A stretch of 64,000 nucleotides of DNA from an uncultured Agrobacterium sp. (GCA_913777615.1 CAJYTK010000007.1:1-64000), one strand, 5' to 3'. Shown: positions 33,797-43,973, counted from the first letter of the stretch. Notes: generated by a model from the letters alone, not told the origin. Made by a program: numbers and translations.

Positions 33797-34606
33797 ATGG
33801 ACAGCGCAAATGGCTACGGAAGCAACTTTGGTCTGAAGGACGAGATCAAGGCCTATTGGTCCGCGCGCGCTGCAACCTTCGATCTTTCACCAGGTCATGA
33901 GATTTTTTCCGAGGATGAACGCGCTGCCTGGCATCGGCTTGTGTTGAAGCATCTGGGACCGGGTGAGGGCAAGCTGGCGCTCGATCTCGCAAGCGGCACG
34001 GGCGTCGTCTCGCATCTGATGGACGACCTCGGCTATCGCGTCACTGGCCTCGACTGGGCAGAACCCATGCTGGAGCGCGCAAAGACGAAAGCGAAGAGCC
34101 GCAACCGGGCAATCACTTTCCGCATGGGCGATGCGGAAAACACCATGGAGCCGGACGCGAACTATGATGTGGTGATCAACCGCCATCTGGTCTGGACGCT
34201 GGTCGATCCAGAGGCTGCCTTCCGCGAGTGGCTGCGTGTGCTGAAGCCCGGCGGCAAGGTGCTGGTCGTCGATGGTGATTTCGTCAATGTCAGCCGCACC
34301 GAGAAGCTTCTGAAAGATCTGGCGAACTGGCTGCAAAAGCGCGGAGTTCTCAAGGCTGAAGCCGTTCATATGCCGCCAGATATGGCGGGCACCCATAACA
34401 GCATCCTTTCACGCGTCTATTTTTCCAATGGCGCGCGCGCGGACGCGGTTGCAGCATTGTTGCGTGATGCTGGTTTCGAGGAGGTGACGATCGACACCGA
34501 CTTTCGCGACGTCCATAGGAGCCAAGCTAAGAACTGGAATTTCCTGAAGGCTGCGGCCCGCGGAATCCAGCACCGTTACGCGATCTGTGCGCGCAAGCCG
34601 GAATAA
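33797..34606 (+). CDS. Class I SAM-dependent methyltransferase
   Basis: Cytosolic methyltransferase of 269 residues (ATG at 33797; an upstream extension has no ribosome site). Motif I is LALDLASGTGVVSHLM, then VTGLDWAEPMLERA, and RMGDAENTMEPDANYDVVINRHLVWTLVDP around motif II-III, with KPGGKVLVVDGD as motif IV region. Substrate not apparent. It is transcribed away from the iron-transport operon across a region with RirA- and Irr-type sites, so it is probably part of the same iron response, perhaps modifying a ligand. Confidence 0.88.
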   Translation: MDSANGYGSNFGLKDEIKAYWSARAATFDLSPGHEIFSEDERAAWHRLVLKHLGPGEGKLALDLASGTGVVSHLMDDLGYRVTGLDWAEPMLERAKTKAKSRNRAITFRMGDAENTMEPDANYDVVINRHLVWTLVDPEAAFREWLRVLKPGGKVLVVDGDFVNVSRTEKLLKDLANWLQKRGVLKAEAVHMPPDMAGTHNSILSRVYFSNGARADAVAALLRDAGFEEVTIDTDFRDVHRSQAKNWNFLKAAARGIQHRYAICARKPE

Positions 34607-34631
34607 AAAACCCCGGATCGCTCCGGGGTTT
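34605..34631. terminator. Bidirectional terminator
   Basis: CCCCGGA (34611-34617) and TCCGGGG (34622-34628) with a TCGC loop, flanked by A and T runs, between convergent methyltransferase and dppF genes. Confidence 0.85.
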
Positions 34632-34644
34632 AAGGATCGTCCAA

Positions 34645-35486
<842 letters not shown>

Positions 35487-35490
<4 letters not shown>

Positions 35491-36353
35491 GCCGTTTCTC
35501 CCGCAGCGCTTGAGGCTGGTGTCGGCGTACCGTCGAAGAACTGCGACACGGTGGTCAGGCGATCACCCGTCGCATTCTCCGGCAGCGCTGCCAGCAGCGC
35601 CTTCGTATAGTTGCTCTTGGGGTTTTCAAACAGAGTGAGCACGTCGGCTTCCTCCATCTTGCGACCCTTGTACTGCACCACAACGCGATCGGCCGTTTCC
35701 GCCACCACGCCCATGTCATGGGTGATCATGATGAGGCCCATGCCGGTTTCGGCCTGAAGGCGCATGATCAGATCGAGGATCTGCTTCTGGATCGTGACGT
35801 CGAGCGCGGTTGTCGGCTCGTCCGCGATCAAAAGCTTCGGATTGCAGGCAATGGCAATCGCGATCATGACGCGCTGGCACTGGCCACCGGACATCTGGTG
35901 CGGATAGTGCTTCAGACGCTCTTCCGGGTCAGGCAGTCCGACGAGCTTGAAGAGTTCGATAGCGCGTGCACGACGCGCTTTCTTGTCGAGACCCATGTGG
36001 ATCCGCAGAACTTCCTCGATCTGGAAACCGACCGTGAAGCAAGGGTTGAGACTTGCCACCGGCTCCTGGAAGATCATTGCGACATCCTTGCCGATCAGCT
36101 TGCGGCGGTCGGATGGGCTAAGCTTCTGGATGTCTTTGCCCTGAAAGAGCATGCGGTCGGCAGTGATGCGCGCCGTCCAGGGCAACAGACCCATGACAGC
36201 CAGCATCGAGACGGACTTGCCGGAGCCGGACTCGCCGACAATGGCAAGTACTTCACCCGGATCGACCGAGATCGACACGCCATCCACGGCGCGGAACCAG
36301 CCATTGGCGGTTTCGAACTCGACGGTGAGATTATCGATTTGCAGAAGTGCCAT
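35487..36353 (-). CDS. dppD: Dipeptide ABC transporter ATPase DppD
   Basis: First ATPase, 288 residues. Walker [11 protein letters not shown]-loop [14 protein letters not shown], signature MSGGQCQRV (a Cys replaces the more usual Arg), Walker [17 protein letters not shown], switch [11 protein letters not shown]-terminal [12 protein letters not shown]. The ATG at 36353 is one base after the dppC stop; its stop overlaps the dppF start. Confidence 0.95.
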
Positions 36354-36354
36354 A

Positions 36355-37272
36355 TCAGGACCTCTTCAGTTTCGGGTCGAGCGCATCACGCAGACCGTCG
36401 CCCATCAGGTTGATGGCAAGAACGGTGATGAGAATGGCAAGACCGGGGAAGGTAACGACCCACCACGCGCGCAAAATGAACTCGCGCGCTTCGGCAAGCA
36501 TGGTGCCCCATTCGGGTGCGGGCGGCTGCGCGCCCATGCCGAGGAAGCCTAGAGCCGCCGCATCGAGAATGGCGTTGGAGAAGGATAGCGTTGCCTGAAC
36601 GATGAGCGGCGCGGTGCAGTTCGGCAAAATCGTGCGGAACATCAGACGCAGCGGACCGGCACCGGCCAGACGCGAGGCCGTCACGTAATCCTTGGACTTT
36701 TCCGCCATGACGGCGGCACGCGTCAAGCGCACGAAGTGCGGTTGAAGAACGAGCGCGATCGCGATCATGCCGTTGGTGAGGCCCGGTCCGAGAATAGCGA
36801 CCAGAACGAGCGCCAGAAGCAGGGAAGGGAAGGCTAGAATAATGTCCATCAAACGCATGATGGCGGTATCAAGCCAACCGCGATAGTAGCCGGCCAGAAC
36901 GCCGATGACGACGCCGGTGGTCAAGGACAGTGTGGTGACGAACACACCGATGAACAGCGAATACTGTGCGCCATAGATTAGGCGCGACAGGATATCGCGG
37001 CCGACGGGGTCGGTGCCTAACAGGTATGTCAGGCGTCCACCTTCAACCCAGGCAGGCGGAAGAAGAACGGCATCGCGATATTGTTGGAATGGCGAATGCG
37101 GCGCGATGATCGACGCAAAGACCGCGATGATCACGAGTGCCAGGAAAACATAAAGGCCAATGACGGCACCCTTGTTTTCAGAAAAGTAAAACCAGAATTC
37201 CTTCAGCATCTGCTTGCGCATGGCGGAAGAGGAAACCGGTGCTGCGGTTTTGGTAATGGCGGTATCGGCCAT
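36355..37272 (-). CDS. dppC: Dipeptide ABC transporter permease DppC
   Basis: Inner-membrane permease of 305 residues with a cytoplasmic N-terminus (about 1-35) and six spans. GTDPVGRDILSRLIYGAQYSL is the family signature and LAGAGPLRLMFRTILPN includes the EAA coupling loop. Partner of DppB; gap of 15 bases between the two genes. Confidence 0.95.
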   Translation of the reverse strand: MADTAITKTAAPVSSSAMRKQMLKEFWFYFSENKGAVIGLYVFLALVIIAVFASIIAPHSPFQQYRDAVLLPPAWVEGGRLTYLLGTDPVGRDILSRLIYGAQYSLFIGVFVTTLSLTTGVVIGVLAGYYRGWLDTAIMRLMDIILAFPSLLLALVLVAILGPGLTNGMIAIALVLQPHFVRLTRAAVMAEKSKDYVTASRLAGAGPLRLMFRTILPNCTAPLIVQATLSFSNAILDAAALGFLGMGAQPPAPEWGTMLAEAREFILRAWWVVTFPGLAILITVLAINLMGDGLRDALDPKLKRS

Positions 37273-37287
37273 GAAACGGTCCTCCTT

Positions 37288-38292
37288 TTAGTGCCGGATG
37301 CGCGGGTTGATCAGGCCATACAGGAGGTCAACGATAAGGTTGACGACCATGATGATGCCCGCAATCAACAGCAGGCCGCCCTGAATAACCGGGTAATCGC
37401 GGCGGAAGACGGAATCGACCATCCACTTGCCGATGCCCGGCCAGGAGAAGATCGTTTCGGTGAGGATGGCACCGGCCAGCATGACGCCGACCTGCAGGCC
37501 GATGGTGGTGATGACCGGGATCATGGCGTTGCGCAACGCATGGATGCCGATCACCCGGAAGGGAGACAGGCCCTTGGCGCGCGCGGTGCGCACATAGTCT
37601 TCCGACAGCACCTCTAGCATGGCCGAGCGCGTCTGGCGCGCAATGACGGCAAGCGGGATTGTGGCCAGCACGATCGACGGCAGCGCCAGATGGCTCAGCG
37701 CCGAGGCAAAAGCGCCTTTTTGGCCGGAAAGCAGCGAGTCGATCAGCATGAAGCCGGTGACTGGCGGGAAATAGAACATCAGCGAGATGCGTCCTGAAAC
37801 CGGTGTCCATTGCAGAATGCCCGAGAACAGGATGATCAGCAGCAGGCCCCACCAGAAGATCGGCATGGAGTAGCCGACGAGCGCTACGCCCATCAGGCCC
37901 TGATCGAAGATCGAACCGCGCTTGATGGCGGCAATCACGCCTGCCGGAATGCCGATGAAGACAGCAAGGATGATGGCGCAGACGGAGAGCTCGACGGTTG
38001 CTGGAAACAGCGCGAAGAACTGATCGATGATCGGCGACTTGGAAACGATCGAAGTGCCGAAATCACCCGTCAAAATACCCTTGAGGTAATCGAAATACTG
38101 GATGACCAGCGGCCGATCCATGCCGAGAGCGGCGCTGATCTGCGCATGGCGCTCTGGCGACATGACGCGCTCGCCGGACAGAAGTGCGACCGGATCGCCT
38201 GGCAGAAGCCGGATGAACAGGAACGCGATAATGGAAACCCCGATGAATGTCGGGATGAGCACGGCGATACGCCGCACAAGAAAGCCAATCAT
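37288..38292 (-). CDS. dppB: Dipeptide ABC transporter permease DppB
   Basis: Permease of 334 residues, OppB/DppB type. Starts MIGFLVRRIAVLIPTFIGVS, with LLPGDPVALLSGERV, the long periplasmic loop, six spans and the coupling loop SEDYVRTARAKGLSPFRVI. Ends INPRIRH, as DppB proteins do. Separated from dppA by 150 bases containing a stem-loop. Confidence 0.95.
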   Translation of the reverse strand: MIGFLVRRIAVLIPTFIGVSIIAFLFIRLLPGDPVALLSGERVMSPERHAQISAALGMDRPLVIQYFDYLKGILTGDFGTSIVSKSPIIDQFFALFPATVELSVCAIILAVFIGIPAGVIAAIKRGSIFDQGLMGVALVGYSMPIFWWGLLLIILFSGILQWTPVSGRISLMFYFPPVTGFMLIDSLLSGQKGAFASALSHLALPSIVLATIPLAVIARQTRSAMLEVLSEDYVRTARAKGLSPFRVIGIHALRNAMIPVITTIGLQVGVMLAGAILTETIFSWPGIGKWMVDSVFRRDYPVIQGGLLLIAGIIMVVNLIVDLLYGLINPRIRH

Positions 38293-38391
38293 GAGAAACC
38301 TTCGATCTGTTCCTTACGAGGAACCTATGCTCTGGCACGAGGCAGTTTTTTGCCTGCTTATTGATGTTTTATAAGTGCCGCATAAAGGAAG

Positions 38392-38422
38392 TGCCGCGCA
38401 CCTTTTTAAGAGATGCGCGGCA
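38392..38422 (-). other. Stem-loop between dppA and dppB
   Basis: Perfect 8-bp stem (TGCCGCGC with GCGCGGCA) with a 15-base loop. No T-run on the minus side. Such hairpins after a binding-protein gene commonly protect its message and reduce read-through into the permease genes, giving excess binding protein. Confidence 0.6.
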
Positions 38423-38442
38423 ATTCTATTCGGGTGCAGCGA

Positions 38443-40041
38443 TTACTCGGTGATGTCGACGTTTTCGAACGTGAAGTCACCCAGCGGGCTCTGTACGAAG
38501 CCGGTTACTTCCTTGCGCATCGGCACGATAGACAGGGAGTGGTCGAGCGTGGCCCAAGGCGCTTCTTTCTTGAAGACGACCTGAGCTTCTTCGTAGAGCT
38601 TGGTGCGCTCGGCCTGATCGGTCGTAACCTTGGCCTTCTTCACCAGATCGTTGAACTCCTTGTTGCACCACTGTGCACGGTTGTTACCGCCAACAGCTTC
38701 GCAGCCGAGCAGCGTGTCAAGGAAGTTGTCCGGATCGCCATTGTCGCCGGTCCAGCCGAGCATAACGGCGCCGTCACGATCCTTGGCCTTGGAGCGGTCG
38801 AGATACTCGGCCCACTCGTAAGAGACAATTTCAACCTTGACGCCGATCTTGGCGAAATCATCCTGGATGATTTCAGCAGCGCGGCGGGCGTTCAGCATGT
38901 AAGGACGCGAAACCGGCATTGCCCAGACCTTCATGGAAAGGTCCTTCACGCCGGCATCTGCCAGCATCTTCTTGGCGGCGTCGAGATCGTAGGCGTCGTC
39001 CTCGACCTTGTCGTTGTAGGACCACATGGTCGGCGGCAGCGGGTTCTTGGCAGGTGTTGCCATGCCCTGGAAGACTGCGTCGACAATGGCCTTCTTGTTG
39101 ATGGCCTTGTTCAGCGCCTTGCGCACCTCCGGCTTGTCAAACGGAGCCTGAGTGGTGTTGTAGGCGAGGTAGGCGACGTTAAGGCCTTCCTGCTCCATAA
39201 CCTTGAGGTTCGAATCCGACTTCATGGACTGGACGTCGGCAGCGTTCGGGTAAGGCATCAGGTGGCATTCGCCAGCCTTGAGCTTCTGGTAGCGAACGGC
39301 AGCGTCGGTGGTGATGGCGAAAACGAGATCGTCGATCTTCGGTGCGCCGCCCCAGTAGTCCTTGTTGGCCTTGTAGCGGATGACGGCATCCTGCTGGTAG
39401 CCGACGAAAGCGAACGGACCAGTGCCGACCGGCTTCTGGTTCAACTCTGCCTGCTTGCCTTCAGCGGCGAGCTTGTCGGTGTATTCCTTCGAAACGATCG
39501 AAGCGAAAGGCATTGCGAGGTTTGCAAGGAAGGGAGCTTCCGGGCGGTTCAGCGTGAACTTGACCGTCATGTCGTCGACCTTTTCGACCGATTTGATCAG
39601 TTCAGGGAAGCCCATGCCGGCTGCGTATTCCCAGGACGTGCCCGGAACATACTGGTGCCATGGATTGTCGGTCTTGATCTGGCGCTCGATGGAGAAAACA
39701 ACGTCATCGGCGTTCAGTTCGCGGGTCGGGGTGAAGAACTCCGTGGTCTGGAATTTGACGCCAGGACGCAGCTTGAAGGTGTACTCCTTGCCATCCTTCG
39801 AAACTTCCCAGCTCTCGGCGAGGCCTGGTACTGGCTTCGTGGTGCCCTTTTCGAATTCCAGCAGGCGGCTGTACACGGTGTGCGCAGCGGCGTCGAAGGT
39901 GGTGCCGGCGGTGTAGAGGCCTGGATCGAAGCCTTCTGGCGAACCTTCGGAGCAGTAAACGAAGGTCTTCGCGCTTGCCACGTTTGCAAAGCACGTCGCC
40001 GAAAGCAAGGCTGCGGCGATGATGCTAAGTTTGTATCTCAT
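38443..40041 (-). CDS. dppA: Dipeptide ABC transporter binding protein DppA
   Basis: Periplasmic peptide-binding protein of 532 residues, solute-binding family 5. Signal peptide MRYKLSIIAAALLSATCFANVASA, then KTFVYCSEGSPEGFDPGLYT. The conserved ELNADDVVFSIERQ, GTGPFAFVGYQ and GWTGDNGDPDNFLDTLLGC segments identify the DppA branch, including two Cys likely to form a disulfide. First gene of dppABCDF. E. coli DppA binds dipeptides and also heme and aminolevulinate. Confidence 0.95.
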   Translation of the reverse strand: MRYKLSIIAAALLSATCFANVASAKTFVYCSEGSPEGFDPGLYTAGTTFDAAAHTVYSRLLEFEKGTTKPVPGLAESWEVSKDGKEYTFKLRPGVKFQTTEFFTPTRELNADDVVFSIERQIKTDNPWHQYVPGTSWEYAAGMGFPELIKSVEKVDDMTVKFTLNRPEAPFLANLAMPFASIVSKEYTDKLAAEGKQAELNQKPVGTGPFAFVGYQQDAVIRYKANKDYWGGAPKIDDLVFAITTDAAVRYQKLKAGECHLMPYPNAADVQSMKSDSNLKVMEQEGLNVAYLAYNTTQAPFDKPEVRKALNKAINKKAIVDAVFQGMATPAKNPLPPTMWSYNDKVEDDAYDLDAAKKMLADAGVKDLSMKVWAMPVSRPYMLNARRAAEIIQDDFAKIGVKVEIVSYEWAEYLDRSKAKDRDGAVMLGWTGDNGDPDNFLDTLLGCEAVGGNNRAQWCNKEFNDLVKKAKVTTDQAERTKLYEEAQVVFKKEAPWATLDHSLSIVPMRKEVTGFVQSPLGDFTFENVDITE

Positions 40042-40351
40042 ATGTGAGCTCCCAATTTTTTGTAACCGGCTCGCTTGTCCCGCGGATGCCGACTGATCGT
40101 CGTTATAAGAAAGTCTTTACATACTCAAGCGGACACCTGAAACGATTCATATGATTTTTGATGAAATAATCAACTTATCGCGATCTGATGCTATTTTAGG
40201 CGGCGCGATTAGAATGTTATGATCGTTGAAATGCTTAAAAGCGGTATATCCTCCTATCGTCCTTTACGCTCACTCATGTCAAAACGCCCCGCTGAAAGCA
40301 GGGCGTCTATGATTTACATCGGGGCTTGGCCTTGGATTTGCCAAAGAAACT
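40042..40351. other. Intergenic region before dppA and after sod
   Basis: 310 bases, AT-rich in the 40130-40215 stretch, which should carry the dppA promoter (minus). The other end holds the sod terminator. No gene-like open frame was found. Confidence 0.5.
40284..40306 (-). terminator. Terminator of the superoxide dismutase gene
   Basis: ACGCCC and GGGCGT arms with an additional GCT/AGC inner pair, followed on the minus strand by a short T-run (GGGGCGTTTTG). Lies 46 bases after the sod stop. Confidence 0.7.
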
Positions 40352-41044
40352 TTACGCCGCAGACATTTTCTCGCCGACGAAGCGCCAGTTTATCAAGTTT
40401 TCCAATACGGCTTTGATGTGGGCAGGCTTTCGGTTCTCGTAATCGACATAATAGGCATGTTCCCAGATATCGATGCCGAGATAAGCTGGGCGACCAACGG
40501 CTACAGGATTGTTTCCGTCTTCGTATCCCACTAGCGCAAGTTTGTTGGCGTCATCTCTGGTAAGCCATACCCAGCCTGTGCCGAAAACTTCATCGGACGC
40601 GGTCACAGCCTTTTCGATGAACTTGTCATAGCTGCCGAATGCCGTGTTGATCTCGTCCGCCGTTTTGCCCTCAGGTCTGTTCGGGCCGCCCGGGACGAAC
40701 TGCTCCCAGTAGAAAATGTGGTTCCACGCCTGAGCGGCATTGTTAAAGATCTTTTTGTCTGCGGGCTTGCCGTAGGACGCTGTCACGATCTCCTCGAGTT
40801 TCATGTCAGCATAAGGCGTGCCCTTTGCGAGCGTGTTGAGTTTGTCGAAATAAGCCTTATGGTGCTTTCCGTAATGCAAACCCACTGTCTTTGCCGAAAT
40901 ATGCGGTGCCAGCGCATCCTCCTTGAACGGGAGTGAGGGCTGCTCGAAAGGAACTGCGGCGCGGCCAATGGACGGCGTTGAAAGAACCGTGGCGACAGCG
41001 GAGGCCGCTCCTGCTGCAAGGACTGTGCGTCTGGTCAGTATCAT
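40352..41044 (-). CDS. Fe/Mn superoxide dismutase with Tat signal
   Basis: Dismutase of 230 residues, including a twin-arginine signal (MILTRRTVLAAGAASAVATV, cleavage near GRAA-VPFE), so the enzyme is probably exported to the periplasm already folded with its metal. Ligands are seen in LHYGKHH (H57), AWNHIFYWEQF, and GIDIWEHAYYVDYENRK (Asp and His). Most Fe/Mn enzymes are cytosolic; export would guard the envelope against external superoxide. Transcribed alone with its own terminator, divergent from the isomerase gene at 41328. Confidence 0.94.
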   Translation of the reverse strand: MILTRRTVLAAGAASAVATVLSTPSIGRAAVPFEQPSLPFKEDALAPHISAKTVGLHYGKHHKAYFDKLNTLAKGTPYADMKLEEIVTASYGKPADKKIFNNAAQAWNHIFYWEQFVPGGPNRPEGKTADEINTAFGSYDKFIEKAVTASDEVFGTGWVWLTRDDANKLALVGYEDGNNPVAVGRPAYLGIDIWEHAYYVDYENRKPAHIKAVLENLINWRFVGEKMSAA

Positions 41045-41327
41045 GGCGGTTCAAAGCTCCTGATCGCGAGAGGTCAAGCCCCGTTAACCGAAGCAGTTGC
41101 GGAAAGGTTTCCTCTGGAGGCGTCATTTGAGAGACGCTCCCGAACTTGTTATCGCTTCGCCTCCGCATAAGCCCGTCCGCTCTAGGAGCACTTGTCGCTT
41201 GGGTGCATTTAATAGCGGCGGATGCGACATTCAGGGTTGCACGAAATTCTGGAGCGGTTAGCTTGTCCGCGGTTGTGCGGCGGAGGCTCGGTCCGTTCAA
41301 CTGTATCGATACAGGAGGAAGTCAGAG

Positions 41328-42380
41328 ATGAAGACGATCAAGGGTCCCGGTTTGTTTCTGGGTCAGTTCGCGGGAGATGCCGCACCCTTCAATAGCTGGG
41401 ACGCGATCACAAAATGGGCCGCTGAAAAAGGCTATGCCGGCGTTCAGGTGCCAACATGGGCAAGCCAGTTGATTGACCTGAAAAAGGCCGCCGAATCCAA
41501 GGATTATTGCGACGAATTCGCCGGCGTTGCACGGCAGAATGGCGTCGAAGTCACGGAACTTTCCACCCATCTTCAGGGCCAGCTGGTCGCGGTACACCCC
41601 GCCTATGACGAAGCCTTCGATGGTTTTGCTGCACCCGAAGTGCGCGGCAATCCGAAGGCGCGGCAGGAATGGGCGGTTGAGCAGGTCAAACTTGCGCTGA
41701 AGGCGTCACGCAATCTCGGCATCGATGCGCATGCGACATTCTCGGGCGCACTCGCTTGGCCTTTCATCTACCCATGGCCGCAGCGTCCTGCTGGCCTTGT
41801 AGAAACGGCGTTCGACGAACTTGCAAGACGCTGGACACCTATCCTGAACTTCGCAGACGAACAGGGCGTCGATGTCTGCTATGAAATTCATCCAGGCGAG
41901 GACCTGCATGATGGCGTAACATTCGAGATGTTCCTTGAGCGTGTGAAAAATCACAGCCGCGCCAACATGCTTTACGATCCGTCGCACTACGTGCTGCAGT
42001 GCCTGGACTATCTCGACAATATCGACATCTACAAAGACCGCATCAAGATGTTCCACGTCAAGGACGCGGAGTTCAACCCGACGGGACGCCAGGGCGTTTA
42101 CGGCGGTTACCAAGGTTGGGTCAACCGTGCAGGCCGCTTCCGCTCGCTCGGCGACGGGCAAGTCGATTTCGGTGCCGTCTTCTCCAAAATGGCGGCCAAT
42201 GATTTTGACGGCTGGGCCGTGGTCGAATGGGAGTGCGCACTAAAACATCCTGAGGACGGAGCACGTGAGGGCGCGGAGTTCGTCAAGGCGCACATCATCC
42301 GGGTGACGGAGAAGGCCTTCGACGATTTCGCTTCCAGCGGTACGGATGACGCGGCCAACCGGCGCATGCTCGGCTTGTAA
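41328..42380 (+). CDS. Sugar phosphate isomerase/epimerase family TIM-barrel protein (second locus)
   Basis: TIM-barrel enzyme of 350 residues, larger than the one at 15007. Metal-site residues appear in VCYEIHPGED, LYDPSHYVLQ, MFHVKDAEF and AVVEWECALKH. It starts MKTIKGPGLFLGQFAG, with GGAGG 11-15 bases before the ATG. Forms a two-gene unit with the dehydrogenase 24 bases downstream. The pair suggests oxidation followed by isomerisation or lyase-type cleavage of a sugar; related enzymes handle 3-keto-glucosides and inosose. Substrate unknown, and no transporter lies beside it. Confidence 0.88.
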   Translation: MKTIKGPGLFLGQFAGDAAPFNSWDAITKWAAEKGYAGVQVPTWASQLIDLKKAAESKDYCDEFAGVARQNGVEVTELSTHLQGQLVAVHPAYDEAFDGFAAPEVRGNPKARQEWAVEQVKLALKASRNLGIDAHATFSGALAWPFIYPWPQRPAGLVETAFDELARRWTPILNFADEQGVDVCYEIHPGEDLHDGVTFEMFLERVKNHSRANMLYDPSHYVLQCLDYLDNIDIYKDRIKMFHVKDAEFNPTGRQGVYGGYQGWVNRAGRFRSLGDGQVDFGAVFSKMAANDFDGWAVVEWECALKHPEDGAREGAEFVKAHIIRVTEKAFDDFASSGTDDAANRRMLGL

Positions 42381-42404
42381 CAGAACGATTTCGAGGATTT
42401 GAAA

Positions 42405-43592
42405 ATGGCAATTGAAGGAAAAACGACCGACAAGGCGTCCAAGCGTATCCGCCTCGGCATGGTCGGCGGTGGCAGCGGCGCTTTCATTGGCGGCGTTCAC
42501 CGCATGGCAGCGCGTCTCGACAACCGCTTCGAACTGGTGGCAGGCGCGCTATCGTCGACGCCGGAGAAGTCGAAGGCGTCCGGTCTTGAACTCGGTCTGG
42601 ATGAAGACCGCTGCTACGGCTCCTATGAGGAAATGGCGCAGAAGGAAGCGGCGCGCGACGATGGTATCGATGCTGTCGCGATCGTTACGCCGAACCATGT
42701 GCACTTTCCGGCGGCCAAGGCCTTTCTGGAGCGTGGCATCCACGTCATCTGCGACAAGCCGCTGACCTCCAATCTCGAAGACGCCAGAAAGCTGAAAGAG
42801 GTTGCGGACACAGCTGACGCGCTCTTCGTGCTCACACACAACTACACCGGCTACCCCATGGTGCGGCACGCGCGCGAACTGGTGGAAAGCGGCGCGCTTG
42901 GCGATATTCGTCTGGTGCAGATGGAGTATCCGCAGGATTGGCTGGCAGAGCCGATCGAACAGACCGGAGCCAAACAGGCGGTGTGGAGAACGGACCCCGC
43001 ACAGTCTGGTGCTGGCGGCTCCACCGGCGATATCGGCACCCATGCCTACAACCTCGGTTGTTTCATCTCCGGACTTGAGCTCGATGAGCTGGCTGCCGAT
43101 GTACACACCTTTGTCGAGGGCCGACGTCTTGATGACAATGCGCATGTCATGCTTCGCTTCAAGGCGAAGGACGGCAAACAGGCGGCCAAAGGCCTTTTGT
43201 GGTGCAGCCAGGTCGCGGTTGGCCACGAAAACGGATTGAAGGTTCGTGTATACGGTACCAAGGCCGGACTGGAGTGGACCCAGGCCGATCCCAACTATCT
43301 GTGGTTCACCAAACTGGGAGAGCCGAAGCAGCTGATCACCCGCGGTGGCGCCGGCGCAGGGGATGCGGCATCCCGTGTCACGCGCATTCCGTCTGGCCAC
43401 CCGGAAGGTTACTTAGAAGCCTTCGCGACGATCTATTCGGAGGCGGCCAATGCGATTGACGCACGCCGCAACGGTTCTGAACTCGACAAGGCCGTCATCT
43501 ACCCGACCGTGGACGATGGTGTGAAAGGCGTTGCCTTTGTCGATGCGTGCATTCGTTCGTCCAAGGACAACGGCAACTGGGTCAAGCTCTGA
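42405..43592 (+). CDS. Gfo/Idh/MocA family oxidoreductase (levoglucosan dehydrogenase-like subgroup)
   Basis: Dehydrogenase of 395 residues. Rossmann motif LGMVGGGSGAFIGGVHR (the wide GGGSGAFIG form), EKP-type motif as CDKPLTSN, and GGSTGDIGTHAYNL as the substrate-side histidine region. The opening GGGSGAFIGxVHRxAARLD resembles the levoglucosan/3-keto-sugar forming subgroup as I remember it. ATG 42405 has GAGGA upstream. Second gene after the TIM-barrel protein; a strong bidirectional terminator follows. Confidence 0.88.
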   Translation: MAIEGKTTDKASKRIRLGMVGGGSGAFIGGVHRMAARLDNRFELVAGALSSTPEKSKASGLELGLDEDRCYGSYEEMAQKEAARDDGIDAVAIVTPNHVHFPAAKAFLERGIHVICDKPLTSNLEDARKLKEVADTADALFVLTHNYTGYPMVRHARELVESGALGDIRLVQMEYPQDWLAEPIEQTGAKQAVWRTDPAQSGAGGSTGDIGTHAYNLGCFISGLELDELAADVHTFVEGRRLDDNAHVMLRFKAKDGKQAAKGLLWCSQVAVGHENGLKVRVYGTKAGLEWTQADPNYLWFTKLGEPKQLITRGGAGAGDAASRVTRIPSGHPEGYLEAFATIYSEAANAIDARRNGSELDKAVIYPTVDDGVKGVAFVDACIRSSKDNGNWVKL

Positions 43593-43668
43593 CGCGTTCC
43601 GCGATTTTTCAGGTTGGTATCTTGACCGACAGTTCTGTGTCGATCGTATCGACCATGTCTAAATACAA

Positions 43669-43701
43669 AAACCGCCGTGCGACAGCCTCGCACGGCGGTT
43701 T
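43669..43701. terminator. Bidirectional terminator, 14-bp stem
   Basis: AAACCGCCGTGCGA pairs perfectly with TCGCACGGCGGTTT around a 5-base loop. The A and T ends serve both the dehydrogenase gene (plus) and the small proline-rich gene (minus). Confidence 0.9.
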
Positions 43702-43718
43702 GCTGAATTACTATGTCC

Positions 43719-43916
43719 TCAGGCAGCGCCCGCTGGATCGCCTATTGGCAGGAGTGCGGGGTTGAGGGTCGGATCGTTGGGGTTCTTCGTATCGCCCGGA
43801 TCCTTCACAGGGGGCACTGGCGGCTTTTCCTGAACTCGGTCGGGAATGCCCGGTGTCGATGTAGGACCACGCGGACTGTCGATCGTGGATTCGTCCAATG
43901 GATCACGGTTTGGCAT
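43719..43916 (-). CDS. Short proline-rich protein, likely general stress induced
   Basis: 65 residues, starting MPNRDPLDESTIDSPRGPTS, about one quarter proline, hydrophilic, probably disordered. No membrane segment. GGAG lies 8-11 bases before the ATG at 43916. A candidate EcfG promoter and a strong terminator bound it as a single-gene unit. Composition is like the 51-residue product at 19603 (both have PP-rich and acidic blocks), so they may be members of one small-protein type. Function unknown. Confidence 0.7.
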   Translation of the reverse strand: MPNRDPLDESTIDSPRGPTSTPGIPDRVQEKPPVPPVKDPGDTKNPNDPTLNPALLPIGDPAGAA

Positions 43917-43948
43917 GGTACGCTCCTTCGTTTGGGGTTCTCCAAGTA

Positions 43949-43973
43949 AACAGAAGCCCGCTCCATTGGTTCC
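43949..43973 (-). promoter_or_regulatory. Candidate EcfG promoter for proline-rich small protein
   Basis: On the minus strand GGAAC (43973-43969), a 16-base spacer, TGTT (43952-43949), about 32 bases before the start codon. Confidence 0.5.

Noticed and set aside
38413..40047. 544-codon open frame on the plus strand
   Set aside because: Antisense shadow of dppA.
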